A DNA stretch of 64,000 nt from Gammaproteobacteria bacterium (GCA_018822845.1 JAHJJD010000085.1:62001-126000); one strand, 5' to 3'. Counted from the stretch's first letter, positions 34,874 through 43,729 are shown. Notes: a model not told the origin generated them from the letters alone. Translations and numbers: made by a program.

Positions 34874-34939
34874 AGAGGGCGTATGCAATACGCCCCTACG
34901 CAAATCATCCCCTGTAGGGGCGTATTGCATACGCCCTCT
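34874..34939. repeat. Perfect 26-bp inverted repeat between hsdM and hsdR
   Basis: Arms 34874-34899 and 34914-34939 are exact inverted copies around a 14-bp centre; each arm also contains the self-complementary core GCGTATGCAATACGC. It starts five bases after the hsdM stop (minus strand). The transcript hairpin would be very stable, but there is no clean T-run. It may limit or process mRNA between hsdM and hsdR. Confidence 0.9.
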
Positions 34940-34944
34940 TCCGC

Positions 34945-36417
34945 CTACAACCCCGTATCAATCAATAGGGTTTCAACTGCCCGGAACTCTTCCAGTGCCG
35001 CTTCCAGTTGCTCGACAATCTCCGCCGCCAACACCTCTGGCGGTGGCAAGCTATCGGTGTCTTCCAGCGATTCATCTTTCAACCAGAAAATATCCAGGTT
35101 GGTTTTGTCACGCGCCAACAATTCGGCATAAGTGAAGGACTTCCAGCGTTCTGTTGCCGTAGAAACCTGCCGCTGGCTACGGTCATCAGCGCGGAAACAG
35201 GTGATGAATTCGGCGAAATCGCTTTTCGTCAGCCGGTTTTGCTTGAGGGTTTTATGCACGTTGGTACGGTAGTCGTAGACCCAAAGCTGCTTGGTCCACG
35301 CGGTTTTGGAAGCCGGTTTGGCATCAAAGAAAATCACATTGGCTTTCACGCCTTGCGCATAAAAGATACCTGTCGGCAAACGCAACAGCGTGTGCAGGTC
35401 GCAACGTTCCATCAGGGTTTTGCGCACGGTTTCACCCGCACCGCCTTCAAATAATACGTTATCCGGTACGACCACCGCCGCCTTGCCGCCGATCTTGAGC
35501 ATATTAGCGATGTGTTGCACGAAATTGAGCTGTTTGTTGGAGGTGGTTGCCCAGAAATCTTCGCGCTCAATGGTGAGCTTTTCCTGTTCCTTTTTGCCGC
35601 TTTTTTCATTGATGACGGTGATGGAGCTTTTCTTGCCGAACGGTGGGTTTGCCAGCACCATGTCTACACGCTCATCACCGACTTCTTTCGCCAACGCATC
35701 GTTGGATGCAATCGGGCATTCGTCACCGCCAATGCCGTGCAAATACAGGTTCATCGCACACAGGCGCACCACGCTGTCCACAATGTCGTTACCACGCAAA
35801 GCGTTTTCCTTGAGATGGCGTTGTTCCTTGCGTGAAGTGGCGCTTTTCGCCATGTAATCGTGTGCTGCCAGCAGGAAACCACCCGTGCCGCAAGCCGGGT
35901 CAGCCACGGTATCGGTGGGTTTGGGTTGCATCACCTCGACAATGGCTTCGATCAGCGGGCGTGGGGTGAAGTATTGGCCTGCGCCGCCTTTCACATCCTG
36001 CGCGTTGCGTTCCAGCAGACCTTCGTAGATTTCGCCTTTCACGTCGGCGGGCAGGCTTGACCATTGTTCCTTGTCGATCAGCTTGATCAGGCGTTCCAGC
36101 TTGGCGGGATCCTGAATCTTGTTTTGCGCCTTGCGAAAGATCGTGCCCAGCATGCCGCCGCGTTTGCCCAAGGCTTCCAGCGTGTGGCGGTATTGCAGTT
36201 CGAGGTCATCCCCATCCAGCTTCACCAGCCTAGGCCAGGCGTACAGGGCGGGAACTGCGCATTCCTGTCCCGCTTGGGCACGTTCTTCCGCCATTTTCAG
36301 GAAGATCAGGTAGGTGATCTGTTCGACGTAATCCCCGTAACCTACACCGTCATCACGCAGGACGTGGGCATAGTTCCAGACACGGTTAACAATTTCGGAT
36401 GCGCTCAATGTGGTCAT
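34945..36417 (-). CDS. hsdM: Type I R-M DNA methyltransferase subunit M (HsdM)
   Basis: A 490-residue N6-adenine methyltransferase. It has the HsdM N-terminal helical domain (VWNYAHVLRDDGVGYGDYVEQITYLIFLKM), AdoMet motif I DPACGTGGFLLAAHDYM (about 185-200), and catalytic NPPFG (about 265). I start at ATG 36417, where MTTLSASEIVNRVWNYAH begins as in the family; the frame stays open to 36510 but would run into the sigma-54 regulator. It heads the operon hsdM-hsdR-hsdS-helicase/nuclease, with a 145-bp gap to hsdR holding a strong inverted repeat. Confidence 0.95.
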   Translation of the reverse strand: MTTLSASEIVNRVWNYAHVLRDDGVGYGDYVEQITYLIFLKMAEERAQAGQECAVPALYAWPRLVKLDGDDLELQYRHTLEALGKRGGMLGTIFRKAQNKIQDPAKLERLIKLIDKEQWSSLPADVKGEIYEGLLERNAQDVKGGAGQYFTPRPLIEAIVEVMQPKPTDTVADPACGTGGFLLAAHDYMAKSATSRKEQRHLKENALRGNDIVDSVVRLCAMNLYLHGIGGDECPIASNDALAKEVGDERVDMVLANPPFGKKSSITVINEKSGKKEQEKLTIEREDFWATTSNKQLNFVQHIANMLKIGGKAAVVVPDNVLFEGGAGETVRKTLMERCDLHTLLRLPTGIFYAQGVKANVIFFDAKPASKTAWTKQLWVYDYRTNVHKTLKQNRLTKSDFAEFITCFRADDRSQRQVSTATERWKSFTYAELLARDKTNLDIFWLKDESLEDTDSLPPPEVLAAEIVEQLEAALEEFRAVETLLIDTGL

Positions 36418-36481
36418 TCCCTGGTTGGCTGGGGCTACCTTGTAACAAACTTCCCCGTGAAAAGAAACGGCTGCCGCCCAA

Positions 36482-37849
36482 TCACGCCTCCTCCCCTTCC
36501 GCCAGCCCATATTTCTTCAGCTTGCGCCACAGCGACACGCGGTCGATGCCAAGAATCTGCGCCGCTTTGGTACGGTTGCCATCGCTGCGCTCCAGCACAT
36601 AGCGGATGTAATCTTCCTCGCGCTGTGCCAGTGTCGGCAGATTGCCTGATTCCTCCGGCATGGCGTGGATGCCATGTTCTGCCAGTGCCATCGGTAGTTC
36701 CGCCACTGTCAGCGTTTTGCCACGCGCCAGCGCCACACCGCGCTCAATCAGGTTTTCCAGCTCACGCACATTGCCGGGGTAGTGGTAACCCATCAGCAGC
36801 GACACGGCGGCAGGGTCGATATTGTCCACCTCCCGCCCCATACGCAGCGCATGTTTGCGCAGGAAATAGAAGGCCAGCAGCGGAATGTCTTCGTGCCGTT
36901 CCGCCAGCGGTGGCAAGTGCAGGCCGATCACATCCAGGCGGAAATACAAATCCTGACGGAAGCGCCCGGCAGCGACTTCAGCGCGCAAATCGCGGTGGGT
37001 GGCGGTAATCAGGCGCACATCGACCGGCACGGCGGATTGCGCACCCAGCCGTTGCACTTCGCGTTCCTGCACGACCCGCAACAGCTTGACCTGCATGGTC
37101 AGCGACATTTCGCCGATTTCATCAAGGAACAGCGTGCCGCCGTTGGCTGCCTCGATCAGGCCAGCGCGGGAATCGGTCGCGCCGGTATATGCGCCCTTTT
37201 CATGCCCGAACAGTTCGTTGGCGAGCAAATCTTCCTGCAAGGAACCGCAATTGACACCGATGAATGCACCCTTGCTGCGCCTGCTATGGGCGTGGATGTA
37301 ACGCGCCAGCAGCTCCTTGCCAGTGCCGCTTTCACCGCTGATCAGCACGGTGGTGCTGGTTTCGGCCACTTGCCGGGCAGTCGCCAGCAGGCGGTTCATG
37401 GCCGGGTTTTGCGTCACCAGCCCGGTGTCGGTGTGCAAGCCACTGCTGACCTGTTGCCGCAGGCTGCGGTTTTCGCGCTTGAGTTGCACCAGTTCCAGCG
37501 CTTTGGCGACGATGCTGCGCACTTCATCCAGCCGGAAAGGTTTGGCGACGTAATGGAAAGCGCCCGCCTTCATCGCTTCCACTGCGGAATCGAGTGTGCC
37601 GTGGGCAGTAATCAGCACTACCGGAATATCGGGGTCAATTTCCAGCGCACGTTTGAGGATAGCCATGCCGTCGACCCGCTCCATGCGCAAATCGGTCAGC
37701 ACCAGCTCGAAAGCCTGCTGCTGCAAGGCTTCCAGCCCGCCTGTGCCGCTTTCACGGGTGGTGACGTCGTAGCCATTCTTGCGCAAGGCGTAGGCAAGGT
37801 TTTTGACCGCTACCGGCTCGTCGTCAACGATCAGGATACGTGGGTTCAT
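36482..37849 (-). CDS. Sigma-54-dependent response regulator (NtrC/AtoC family)
   Basis: A 455-residue activator: receiver domain (phospho-acceptor D53 in LVLTDLRM), AAA+ domain with Walker A GESGTGKE near 165, the sigma-54-contacting loop GAYTGA near 211, Walker B GGTLFLDEIGEM, and a C-terminal Fis-type helix-turn-helix (GNRTKAAQILGIDRVSLWRKLKKYG). It drives transcription from sigma-54 promoters on phosphorylation. Start at ATG 37849, overlapping the kinase stop by four bases. The most likely target is the sigma-54 promoter at 39511-39526, on the far side of the kinase gene. Confidence 0.94.
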   Translation of the reverse strand: MNPRILIVDDEPVAVKNLAYALRKNGYDVTTRESGTGGLEALQQQAFELVLTDLRMERVDGMAILKRALEIDPDIPVVLITAHGTLDSAVEAMKAGAFHYVAKPFRLDEVRSIVAKALELVQLKRENRSLRQQVSSGLHTDTGLVTQNPAMNRLLATARQVAETSTTVLISGESGTGKELLARYIHAHSRRSKGAFIGVNCGSLQEDLLANELFGHEKGAYTGATDSRAGLIEAANGGTLFLDEIGEMSLTMQVKLLRVVQEREVQRLGAQSAVPVDVRLITATHRDLRAEVAAGRFRQDLYFRLDVIGLHLPPLAERHEDIPLLAFYFLRKHALRMGREVDNIDPAAVSLLMGYHYPGNVRELENLIERGVALARGKTLTVAELPMALAEHGIHAMPEESGNLPTLAQREEDYIRYVLERSDGNRTKAAQILGIDRVSLWRKLKKYGLAEGEEA

Positions 37850-39312
37850 GGCTGCGTTCCTTTGCATGGCAGGCGCACGACTACGCGCGTTCCCTGCCCC
37901 GGCTGGCTGGCGATGGCGATGCAGCCGTCGTGTTCCTGCACGATTTCCTGCACGATATACAGCCCAAGCCCCATGCCGTGGCCGGGTTCGCGGGTGGTGT
38001 AGAACGGTTCGAATACACGCGGCAAGGTGTCGGGCGCAATGCCGGGGCCGTTGTCTTCGATGATGATTTCGGTCATGGGTTGCTGCTTGTGCAAATGGCA
38101 GCCGAGTTCACCAACCACGATAGCGCCGGGCGGGAACGGGGAACCGGACAAACTGCACTGACGCGCGCTGACCCGGATAGTGAGGTTTTCGCCGCTACCG
38201 GCTGCGTTACGCAACAGGTTGATGAATACCTGTTGCAGGCGTTGCGAATCGGCTTGCACGCTTAAATCCACTGGCATCAGGTTTTCCACTGCTGTACCGG
38301 TTTTGCGCAGTTGCCCGCGTAACAGCAACAGGGTGCGTTCCATCAGGTCGGCAAGATTGATGGCTTCCAGCTGTGGTTCACGGCGGCGGCCAAAATCCAG
38401 CAAGGCGTCAACGATGCGGCGCGCGCGTTCGGTTTCGCTGTCGATGGTTCCAGCCCAGTCCAGCAGGGTTGCCCGGTCGGCAGTGTCGAGTTCTTCCACC
38501 AGCAACTGGCAGGAGGAGGAAATGTTGGAAAGCGGGTTATTGAGTTCGTGCGCCACGCCGGACACCAGCACCCCCAGCGCAGCCAGTTTTTCCGACTGGA
38601 TCAGGCGGCGGCGGCGGGCTTCGAGTTCGTCCAGCATCCGGTTGAAAGCGGTGCGCAGTGCAATCAGTTCAGCATTGCGTGACCTCATTTCCAGCCGGTC
38701 GAAACGCCCCTCAATGATCGGGTTGAGGTCATCAATCAGGCGTTTCATCGGCGCAACCACGGAACTGGCCAGCAAATGCCCAACAATCAGCAGCAGCACG
38801 GTCAGGATCGTTACCCCCAGCACTTGTGCCCATTTGGCGTCGGCAATGGCTTGTTGCAGCGACTGGCGCTCATTCATGAACAAGCCTTCGACGATTTGCG
38901 AAACCAGATGCCCCTGGTCGCGAATGCTGGTTTCCAGCGTACTGTTGGCCGGTGCCTGCAAGGTATAGCTGGCAAGCTGGCGGCGGTAATCCTGCAAAGC
39001 GCTTTGCAGGCGCTGGAGTTGCAGGGGTTCACCCACCGCCGCCAATGCTTCCGGGGCATCTTGCAGCAAACCCAGTGCTTTTTCCGCCAGCTTGTCGGCT
39101 TCCAGGCCAGCAGTTTGATCGCCATACAGGAACAGGTTTTTTTCCTCGCGCCGCATGTCCTGCACGGTGGATTCCAGACTGGTCACAGCCATGCCCTGTT
39201 GCACCCGGTTTTCCAGAAACAGCAGGTCGACAAAGGAAAATGTCGCCAGCACCGCCATCAGCCCGGCGAAGGCGATGAAAGCATGGGTGATTTTGCGGTG
39301 GAGACTGGTCAT
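37846..39312 (-). CDS. Membrane sensor histidine kinase of the sigma-54 two-component pair
   Basis: A 488-residue kinase: TM1 about 11-31, a helical periplasmic sensor about 32-160 (4-helix-bundle type, EEKNLFLYGD), TM2 about 165-185, HAMP about 186-238, HisKA with H255 in SGVAHELNNPLSN, and an ATPase domain with N-box NLLRNAAGSGENL, DNGPGIA and GMGLGLYIVQE. The kinase type (NtrB-like core) matches the sigma-54 response regulator it overlaps. The ligand is not evident; the divergent transporter/carbonic anhydrase genes suggest carbon or anion status. Confidence 0.93.
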   Translation of the reverse strand: MTSLHRKITHAFIAFAGLMAVLATFSFVDLLFLENRVQQGMAVTSLESTVQDMRREEKNLFLYGDQTAGLEADKLAEKALGLLQDAPEALAAVGEPLQLQRLQSALQDYRRQLASYTLQAPANSTLETSIRDQGHLVSQIVEGLFMNERQSLQQAIADAKWAQVLGVTILTVLLLIVGHLLASSVVAPMKRLIDDLNPIIEGRFDRLEMRSRNAELIALRTAFNRMLDELEARRRRLIQSEKLAALGVLVSGVAHELNNPLSNISSSCQLLVEELDTADRATLLDWAGTIDSETERARRIVDALLDFGRRREPQLEAINLADLMERTLLLLRGQLRKTGTAVENLMPVDLSVQADSQRLQQVFINLLRNAAGSGENLTIRVSARQCSLSGSPFPPGAIVVGELGCHLHKQQPMTEIIIEDNGPGIAPDTLPRVFEPFYTTREPGHGMGLGLYIVQEIVQEHDGCIAIASQPGQGTRVVVRLPCKGTQP

Positions 39313-39349
39313 GTAGGGCTATTTCAGCTTGCAACATTGCGTTTCATTT

Positions 39350-39436
39350 TGTAACACCTTGTCGATCTGGACGCAATCCCTGTTAAAACAAGCAGTTGGC
39401 CATCAGCGGTAAAAAAGCATTGCAAACTGTAACACC
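39350..39436. promoter_or_regulatory. Repeated TGTAACACC, candidate activator-binding sites
   Basis: TGTAACACC occurs at 39350-39358 and again at 39428-39436, each preceded within 20 bases by CATTGC. They lie about 160 and 80 bp upstream of the sigma-54 promoter at 39511, the usual distance for enhancer sites of NtrC-type activators. The sites are only loosely palindromic (TTGCA-N3-TGTAA around the second), so the call is tentative. Confidence 0.35.
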
Positions 39437-39510
39437 AGCACTATGAGCACAGCTTGCCACCGACAAAATAAGATGTTTAAAAACAATCATCTAAAGCAAA
39501 AATACTGTTT

Positions 39511-39526
39511 GGCACAGGCATTGCAA
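39511..39526 (+). promoter_or_regulatory. Sigma-54 promoter (-24/-12)
   Basis: TGGCACAGGCATTGCA matches the sigma-54 consensus TGGCAC-N5-TTGCA, with GG and GC exactly ten bases apart. Transcription would start near 39537, about 30 bp before the small gene at 39568. It faces the small gene, the SulP transporter and carbonic anhydrase, and is divergent from a sigma-54 activator system. Confidence 0.85.
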
Positions 39527-39567
39527 AAGCATGATCAACATTATTTGCATAAATCTGGAGACCTATC

Positions 39568-39765
39568 ATGCGACATTTACCCAAAGCCCTGAAAACCATT
39601 CTCAACGCGCTGGCGATGCAGTATGAAGCCGACTATTTGAGCGATGACGATAAAAAAGCCAACCTGCACCGGGTTCTCAGCGAAATCGAGCAGGAGAAAA
39701 AGCAGGAACGCACTTCTACCGCTACCGAATCTGTTCCGCACAACGCCGCTTTACATGCAAAATAA
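39568..39765 (+). CDS. Small protein, first gene after the sigma-54 promoter, unknown function
   Basis: A 65-residue charged helical protein (YEADYLSDDDKKANLHRVLSE) with CTGGAG nine bases before the ATG. It lies 9 bp before the SulP gene in the same direction. No domain is recognised and no membrane segment is present. As the first cistron of a regulated transport operon it could be a regulator or assembly factor of the transporter, but this is a guess from position. Confidence 0.75.
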   Translation: MRHLPKALKTILNALAMQYEADYLSDDDKKANLHRVLSEIEQEKKQERTSTATESVPHNAALHAK

Positions 39766-39774
39766 GAGAATCCC

Positions 39775-41550
39775 ATGCTAACTACTGCCCAACCCATTCC
39801 GGCTTTCTGGAGCTGGTTGCTCCCTTTTTTAAACTGGCTTCCCAGCATCAATGGACGTGACCTGCGCGCCGACCTGATCGCCGGTCTGACCGGTGCCATC
39901 GTGGTACTGCCGCAAGGCGTCGCCTTCGCCACGATCGCGGGGATGCCACCGCAATACGGCCTGTACGCAGGCATGGTTCCCGCCATCATCGCTGCGCTGT
40001 TCGGTTCCTCGCGCCATCTGGTTTCAGGGCCGACGACTGCCGCTTCGGTGGTGCTGTTTTCTGCCTTGTCGATCCATGCCACGCCGGGTAGCGCCGATTA
40101 TGTCACGCTGGCGCTGACCCTGACTTTCATGGTTGGCGTATTTGAACTGGCGCTGGGGCTAGCGCGAATGGGTGCACTGGTCAATTTCATTTCCCACTCC
40201 GTCGTGGTCGGCTTTACCGCAGGCGCAGCTATTCTGATTGCTGCCAAGCAGTTGAAACATTTCTTCGGCGTGGAGATGGAAAACGATGGTCACCTGACCG
40301 ACATCCTGATCCGTTTCTGGCAGCATGTGGATGGCGTCAACCCGTATGCGGCGCTGATCGCAGTCGTTACCCTGGTTTCCGGCATGGCTGCCAAAAAATG
40401 GTTGAATCGCTTCCCTTACATGGTCATCGCCATTGTGGTCGGCAGCTTGCTGAGCGTGGCGCTAAATGCATGGCTGGGAACGGATATGACCCACATTGCT
40501 ACGGTTGGCGCACTACCGGATACCTTCCCACCATTATCTGCACCCGTGCTGACGCTGGAAAACATCAAGGATCTGGCTCCGGCAGCGCTGGCTGTCACCC
40601 TGTTTGCGCTGACCGAAGCGGTTTCCATCGGGCGGGCCATGGCGGCGCGTGGCGGTTACAGCATCAATGGCAATCAGGAATTCATTGGCCAGGGCTTATC
40701 GAATCTGGCGGGCGCATTCTTTTCCGGTTACGTTTCCACCGGTTCCTTCAACCGTACCGGCGTGAATTACGAGTCTGGCGCACGCACGCCAATGGCGGCG
40801 GTGTTTGCTGGCCTGCTGCTGATGTTCGTGGTGGTGCTGGTTGCACCACTGGCGGCCTACCTGCCCAAGGCCGGGATGGCAGGCGTGCTGTTCCTGGTCG
40901 CCTGGGGCTTGATTGACTGGCATGAAATCAGGGAAATCGTGACGTTTTCCAAACGTGAATCCGTGGTGCTGGCGGTGACCTTTTTCGGCGCGCTGTTCCT
41001 GGATCTGGAATTTGCCATCTTCGCCGGGGTCATGCTGTCACTGGTGCTGTATCTGGAAAAGGCTTCCAAACCGCGCATTGTGACCCGCACGCCGGACATT
41101 AACCTGCCCAACCGTTCCTTCTCCAGCGAACCGCACTTGCCACAATGCCCACAACTGCGTTTCCTGCGTATTGACGGCTCACTATTCTTCGGTTCAGTCA
41201 GCCATCTGGAAGAGAAGTTTGGCAAAATCCGCACGGAATCGCCGGAACAGAAACACCTGGCCATCATCTGTGACGGCATAAATTTCGCCGACCTGCAAGG
41301 TAGCCATGCGTTGTACAAGGAAGCCAAAATCCGCCAGCACACCATGGGCGGTAACCTCTACCTGATCAACGTCAAGGAAGGCTTATGGGATGCGCTGGAA
41401 GCCTGTGCATGCTTCGACAAGGAAGGCGCGCGCAACGTGTTCCAGTCCAAAGCGGCAGCAATCCACGCCATTTACCAGAAACTTGACAAAACGCAATGTG
41501 AGGGCTGTACTGCCCGTATTTTCAAGGAATGTGACAGCAAAGCTCACTGA
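39775..41550 (+). CDS. SulP-family anion transporter with STAS domain, probably bicarbonate or sulfate
   Basis: A 591-residue transporter: ten or more hydrophobic helices (about 20-430) with the SulP signature INGRDLRADLIAGLTGAIVVLPQGVAFA, and a C-terminal STAS domain (about 455-555, LRIDGSLFFGS ... LAIICDGINFADLQG). SulP proteins carry sulfate, bicarbonate or related anions with Na+ or H+. The following gene is a carbonic anhydrase, a pairing known from dissolved-inorganic-carbon uptake, which favours bicarbonate. It is probably transcribed from the sigma-54 promoter at 39511. The cysteine-rich tail (ACACFDKE, CEGC) is less usual. Confidence 0.9.
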   Translation: MLTTAQPIPAFWSWLLPFLNWLPSINGRDLRADLIAGLTGAIVVLPQGVAFATIAGMPPQYGLYAGMVPAIIAALFGSSRHLVSGPTTAASVVLFSALSIHATPGSADYVTLALTLTFMVGVFELALGLARMGALVNFISHSVVVGFTAGAAILIAAKQLKHFFGVEMENDGHLTDILIRFWQHVDGVNPYAALIAVVTLVSGMAAKKWLNRFPYMVIAIVVGSLLSVALNAWLGTDMTHIATVGALPDTFPPLSAPVLTLENIKDLAPAALAVTLFALTEAVSIGRAMAARGGYSINGNQEFIGQGLSNLAGAFFSGYVSTGSFNRTGVNYESGARTPMAAVFAGLLLMFVVVLVAPLAAYLPKAGMAGVLFLVAWGLIDWHEIREIVTFSKRESVVLAVTFFGALFLDLEFAIFAGVMLSLVLYLEKASKPRIVTRTPDINLPNRSFSSEPHLPQCPQLRFLRIDGSLFFGSVSHLEEKFGKIRTESPEQKHLAIICDGINFADLQGSHALYKEAKIRQHTMGGNLYLINVKEGLWDALEACACFDKEGARNVFQSKAAAIHAIYQKLDKTQCEGCTARIFKECDSKAH

Positions 41551-41575
41551 CCAACCCATGGGAGTCGAACACGGT

Positions 41576-42208
41576 ATGGCAGACAGGCCGAAAAACCTGA
41601 GCGCGCTGGAAGCGCTGGAACGTCTGTGCGAGGGCAACCAGCGTTTCATCAAGAACATCAGTCAGCTGGATACCTCGCTGCATCAGCGGGGCAGCCTGCT
41701 TGCCGGGCAAAACCCTTTCGCCATCATTCTGGGGTGTTCCGACTCCAGGGTACCGGCGGAACTGGTGTTTGATCAGGGTTTCGGCTCACTGTTTGTCATC
41801 CGGGTGGCGGGCAATATCGTTGCCCCTTCCCAGGTTGGCAGTGTGGAATTCGCCGCTACCCAGTTCAACACCCGGCTGGTGGTAGTCATGGGACACACCC
41901 AGTGCGGTGCCGTGCGCGCCACACTGGATGCCTTGCGCAACAACTCGCAAAGCCCCTCCCGTGGGCAGCGTTCCATCGTGGAACGTATCGCCCCGGCAGT
42001 TGCGCAACTGATGGAAACGCCGCTGCGCGACCAGCCTGATGAGCTGGTCAAACATGCGGTGCGTGCCAATATCCGCGCCGCTGTCAGCCATCTGCGCCAT
42101 GGTTCCGAAATTCTGGAACAACAGGTTGCAGAGGAAGGTTTGCTGATCGTCGGCGCGGAATATTCGCTGGAAACGGGTCTGGTCGAATTCTTCGACGTGC
42201 CGACCTAG
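41576..42208 (+). CDS. Beta-class carbonic anhydrase
   Basis: A 210-residue cytoplasmic enzyme interconverting CO2 and bicarbonate. Zinc ligands are C54, H107 and C110 (GCSDSR and GHTQCGA), with the D56-R58 dyad present; VAGNIV and SVEFA are also standard. I start at ATG 41576, with GGGAG 12 bases upstream; ATG 41558 and frames further up lack a ribosome site. It follows the SulP gene by 25 bp and converges on trxC, overlapping it by four bases at the 3' ends. Confidence 0.93.
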   Translation: MADRPKNLSALEALERLCEGNQRFIKNISQLDTSLHQRGSLLAGQNPFAIILGCSDSRVPAELVFDQGFGSLFVIRVAGNIVAPSQVGSVEFAATQFNTRLVVVMGHTQCGAVRATLDALRNNSQSPSRGQRSIVERIAPAVAQLMETPLRDQPDELVKHAVRANIRAAVSHLRHGSEILEQQVAEEGLLIVGAEYSLETGLVEFFDVPT

Positions 42209-42639
42209 AGCTGGCTATTCACCCAGCGGGTGATGTCCGCAGCCCCCATGGCACCGGAAATACGCCCAATCTCCTTGCCGCCCCGGAACAGCGCCATGGT
42301 TGGAATGCTGCGGATGCCGTATTGCGCCCCGATCATCTGATGATCCTCGGTATTCAGCTTGGCGAAACGCACCCGTGGCTCCATTTGCGCGGCAGCCTGC
42401 GCGAATGCCGGAGCCATCGTACGGCACGGCCCGCACCACGGAGCCCAGAAATCCACCAGCACGGGAATGTCGTTACGGCTGATATGTTTGGTGAAATTTG
42501 CCCCGCTCAACTCTGCCGGATGACCATTGAACAAAGGGCTGCTGCATTTGCCACACTTGGGGTTGTCGCCGGTACGGTCGGCAGGAATACGGTTGGTAAC
42601 GCCGCAGGAAGGGCATACCAGATTGATCGGGTTACTCAT
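42205..42639 (-). CDS. trxC: Thioredoxin 2 (TrxC)
   Basis: A 144-residue thioredoxin with an N-terminal zinc finger (C9, C12, C29, C32: CPSC and CGKC) and the active-site WCGPC at 68-72. The zinc finger distinguishes TrxC from TrxA. It reduces protein disulfides and functions in oxidative stress. It is convergent to the carbonic anhydrase gene and a separate transcription unit. Confidence 0.96.
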   Translation of the reverse strand: MSNPINLVCPSCGVTNRIPADRTGDNPKCGKCSSPLFNGHPAELSGANFTKHISRNDIPVLVDFWAPWCGPCRTMAPAFAQAAAQMEPRVRFAKLNTEDHQMIGAQYGIRSIPTMALFRGGKEIGRISGAMGAADITRWVNSQL

Positions 42640-42760
42640 GTGCTGTCCTCAAAGCTGTCATTTGTTCCCCCCAATATGGGTCTTTCCAGCACGGTTTAAA
42701 GTTTTTTCATAGACATACTGCTATGATTCGCGCCCATTATTGATCTTACTGGAGCTTTTC

Positions 42761-43729
42761 ATGTTGATGCCCCTGCTCGCCATTATTGCCGGGTTCGCCC
42801 TGCTGGTCTGGAGTGCCGACCGGTTTGTGGAAGGAGCCGCCGCCAGTGCCAAACATTTCGGCATGTCACCACTACTGATCGGTATGTTGATCGTCGGTTT
42901 CGGTACTTCCCTGCCGGAAATGGTAGTGTCGGCAATTGCTGCGCATCAGGGCAATCCAGGGCTGGCGTTGGGCAATGCGTATGGTTCCAACATCACCAAT
43001 GTGGCATTGATTCTTGGCCTGACGGCGCTGATCGCACCGATTGCCGTGCACTCCGGCGTGGTGCGCAAGGAACTGCCCCTGCTGGCTGGCATTGGCCTGT
43101 TTTCCGGCTGGCAATTATGGGATGGCGAATTGAGCCGCACCGACGCCATTGTGCTGGTAATGGGCTTTTTTGCGCTGGTCGGCTGGTCAATTTTTACCGC
43201 CATCCGCAACCGTAACGACGCACTCGGTACGGAAATTGACGACGAACTGATTGAACACCCCATGCCATTGAAACGGGCGATGTTCTGGACAGGCGTCGGG
43301 CTGGTGCTGCTGGTCATCAGTTCACGGATTCTGGTATGGGGCGCAGTCAGTATTGCGCATGAACTGGGCGTCAGCGACCTGATCATCGGCCTGACCATCG
43401 TAGCACTGGGCACTTCCCTGCCAGAACTGGCGGCTTCCATCATTGCTGCCCGCAAGGGGGAACATGACATCGCACTGGGTAACGTACTGGGTTCCAATAT
43501 GTTCAACCTGCTGGCAGTGGTGGGTATCGCGGGCGTAATTCATCCGCTGGAAGTCAGCCTGGAAATTCTCACCCGCGACTGGCCGGTGATGATGGGGCTG
43601 ACGCTGGCCTTGTTCGTGATGGCTTACGGCTTCCGAGGGGAAGGCAGAATCAATCGGCTGGAAGGCGGTTTTCTGCTGTGCAGCTATCTTGCCTACACGG
43701 GCTGGCTTGCCTACAGCGTAATGGTTTAG
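42761..43729 (+). CDS. Calcium/sodium antiporter (CaCA family, YrbG-like)
   Basis: A 322-residue membrane protein of ten helices in two inverted halves. The two alpha repeats are clear: VGFGTSLPEMVVSAIAAHQGNPGLALGNAYGSNITN near residue 45, and IVALGTSLPELAASIIAARKGEHDIALGNVLGSNMFN near residue 215, each carrying the GTSLPE and GN..GSN motifs that bind Ca2+ and Na+. Start at ATG 42761, with GGAG eight bases upstream. It is a single gene followed by the terminator-rich gap. Confidence 0.93.
   Translation: MLMPLLAIIAGFALLVWSADRFVEGAAASAKHFGMSPLLIGMLIVGFGTSLPEMVVSAIAAHQGNPGLALGNAYGSNITNVALILGLTALIAPIAVHSGVVRKELPLLAGIGLFSGWQLWDGELSRTDAIVLVMGFFALVGWSIFTAIRNRNDALGTEIDDELIEHPMPLKRAMFWTGVGLVLLVISSRILVWGAVSIAHELGVSDLIIGLTIVALGTSLPELAASIIAARKGEHDIALGNVLGSNMFNLLAVVGIAGVIHPLEVSLEILTRDWPVMMGLTLALFVMAYGFRGEGRINRLEGGFLLCSYLAYTGWLAYSVMV

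Noticed and set aside
34874..34939. Ends of an insertion sequence or miniature transposon
   Set aside because: No flanking target duplication was seen and no transposase is encoded; the structure is a single hairpin-type repeat.
36782..38002. 406-residue plus-strand frame across the activator and kinase genes
   Set aside because: It crosses two genes with complete catalytic motifs on the other strand and has no domain of its own.
41390..41575. Longer carbonic anhydrase start inside the SulP gene
   Set aside because: The extra 60 residues are basic, unlike any beta-carbonic anhydrase, and overlap the transporter's STAS domain in another frame.
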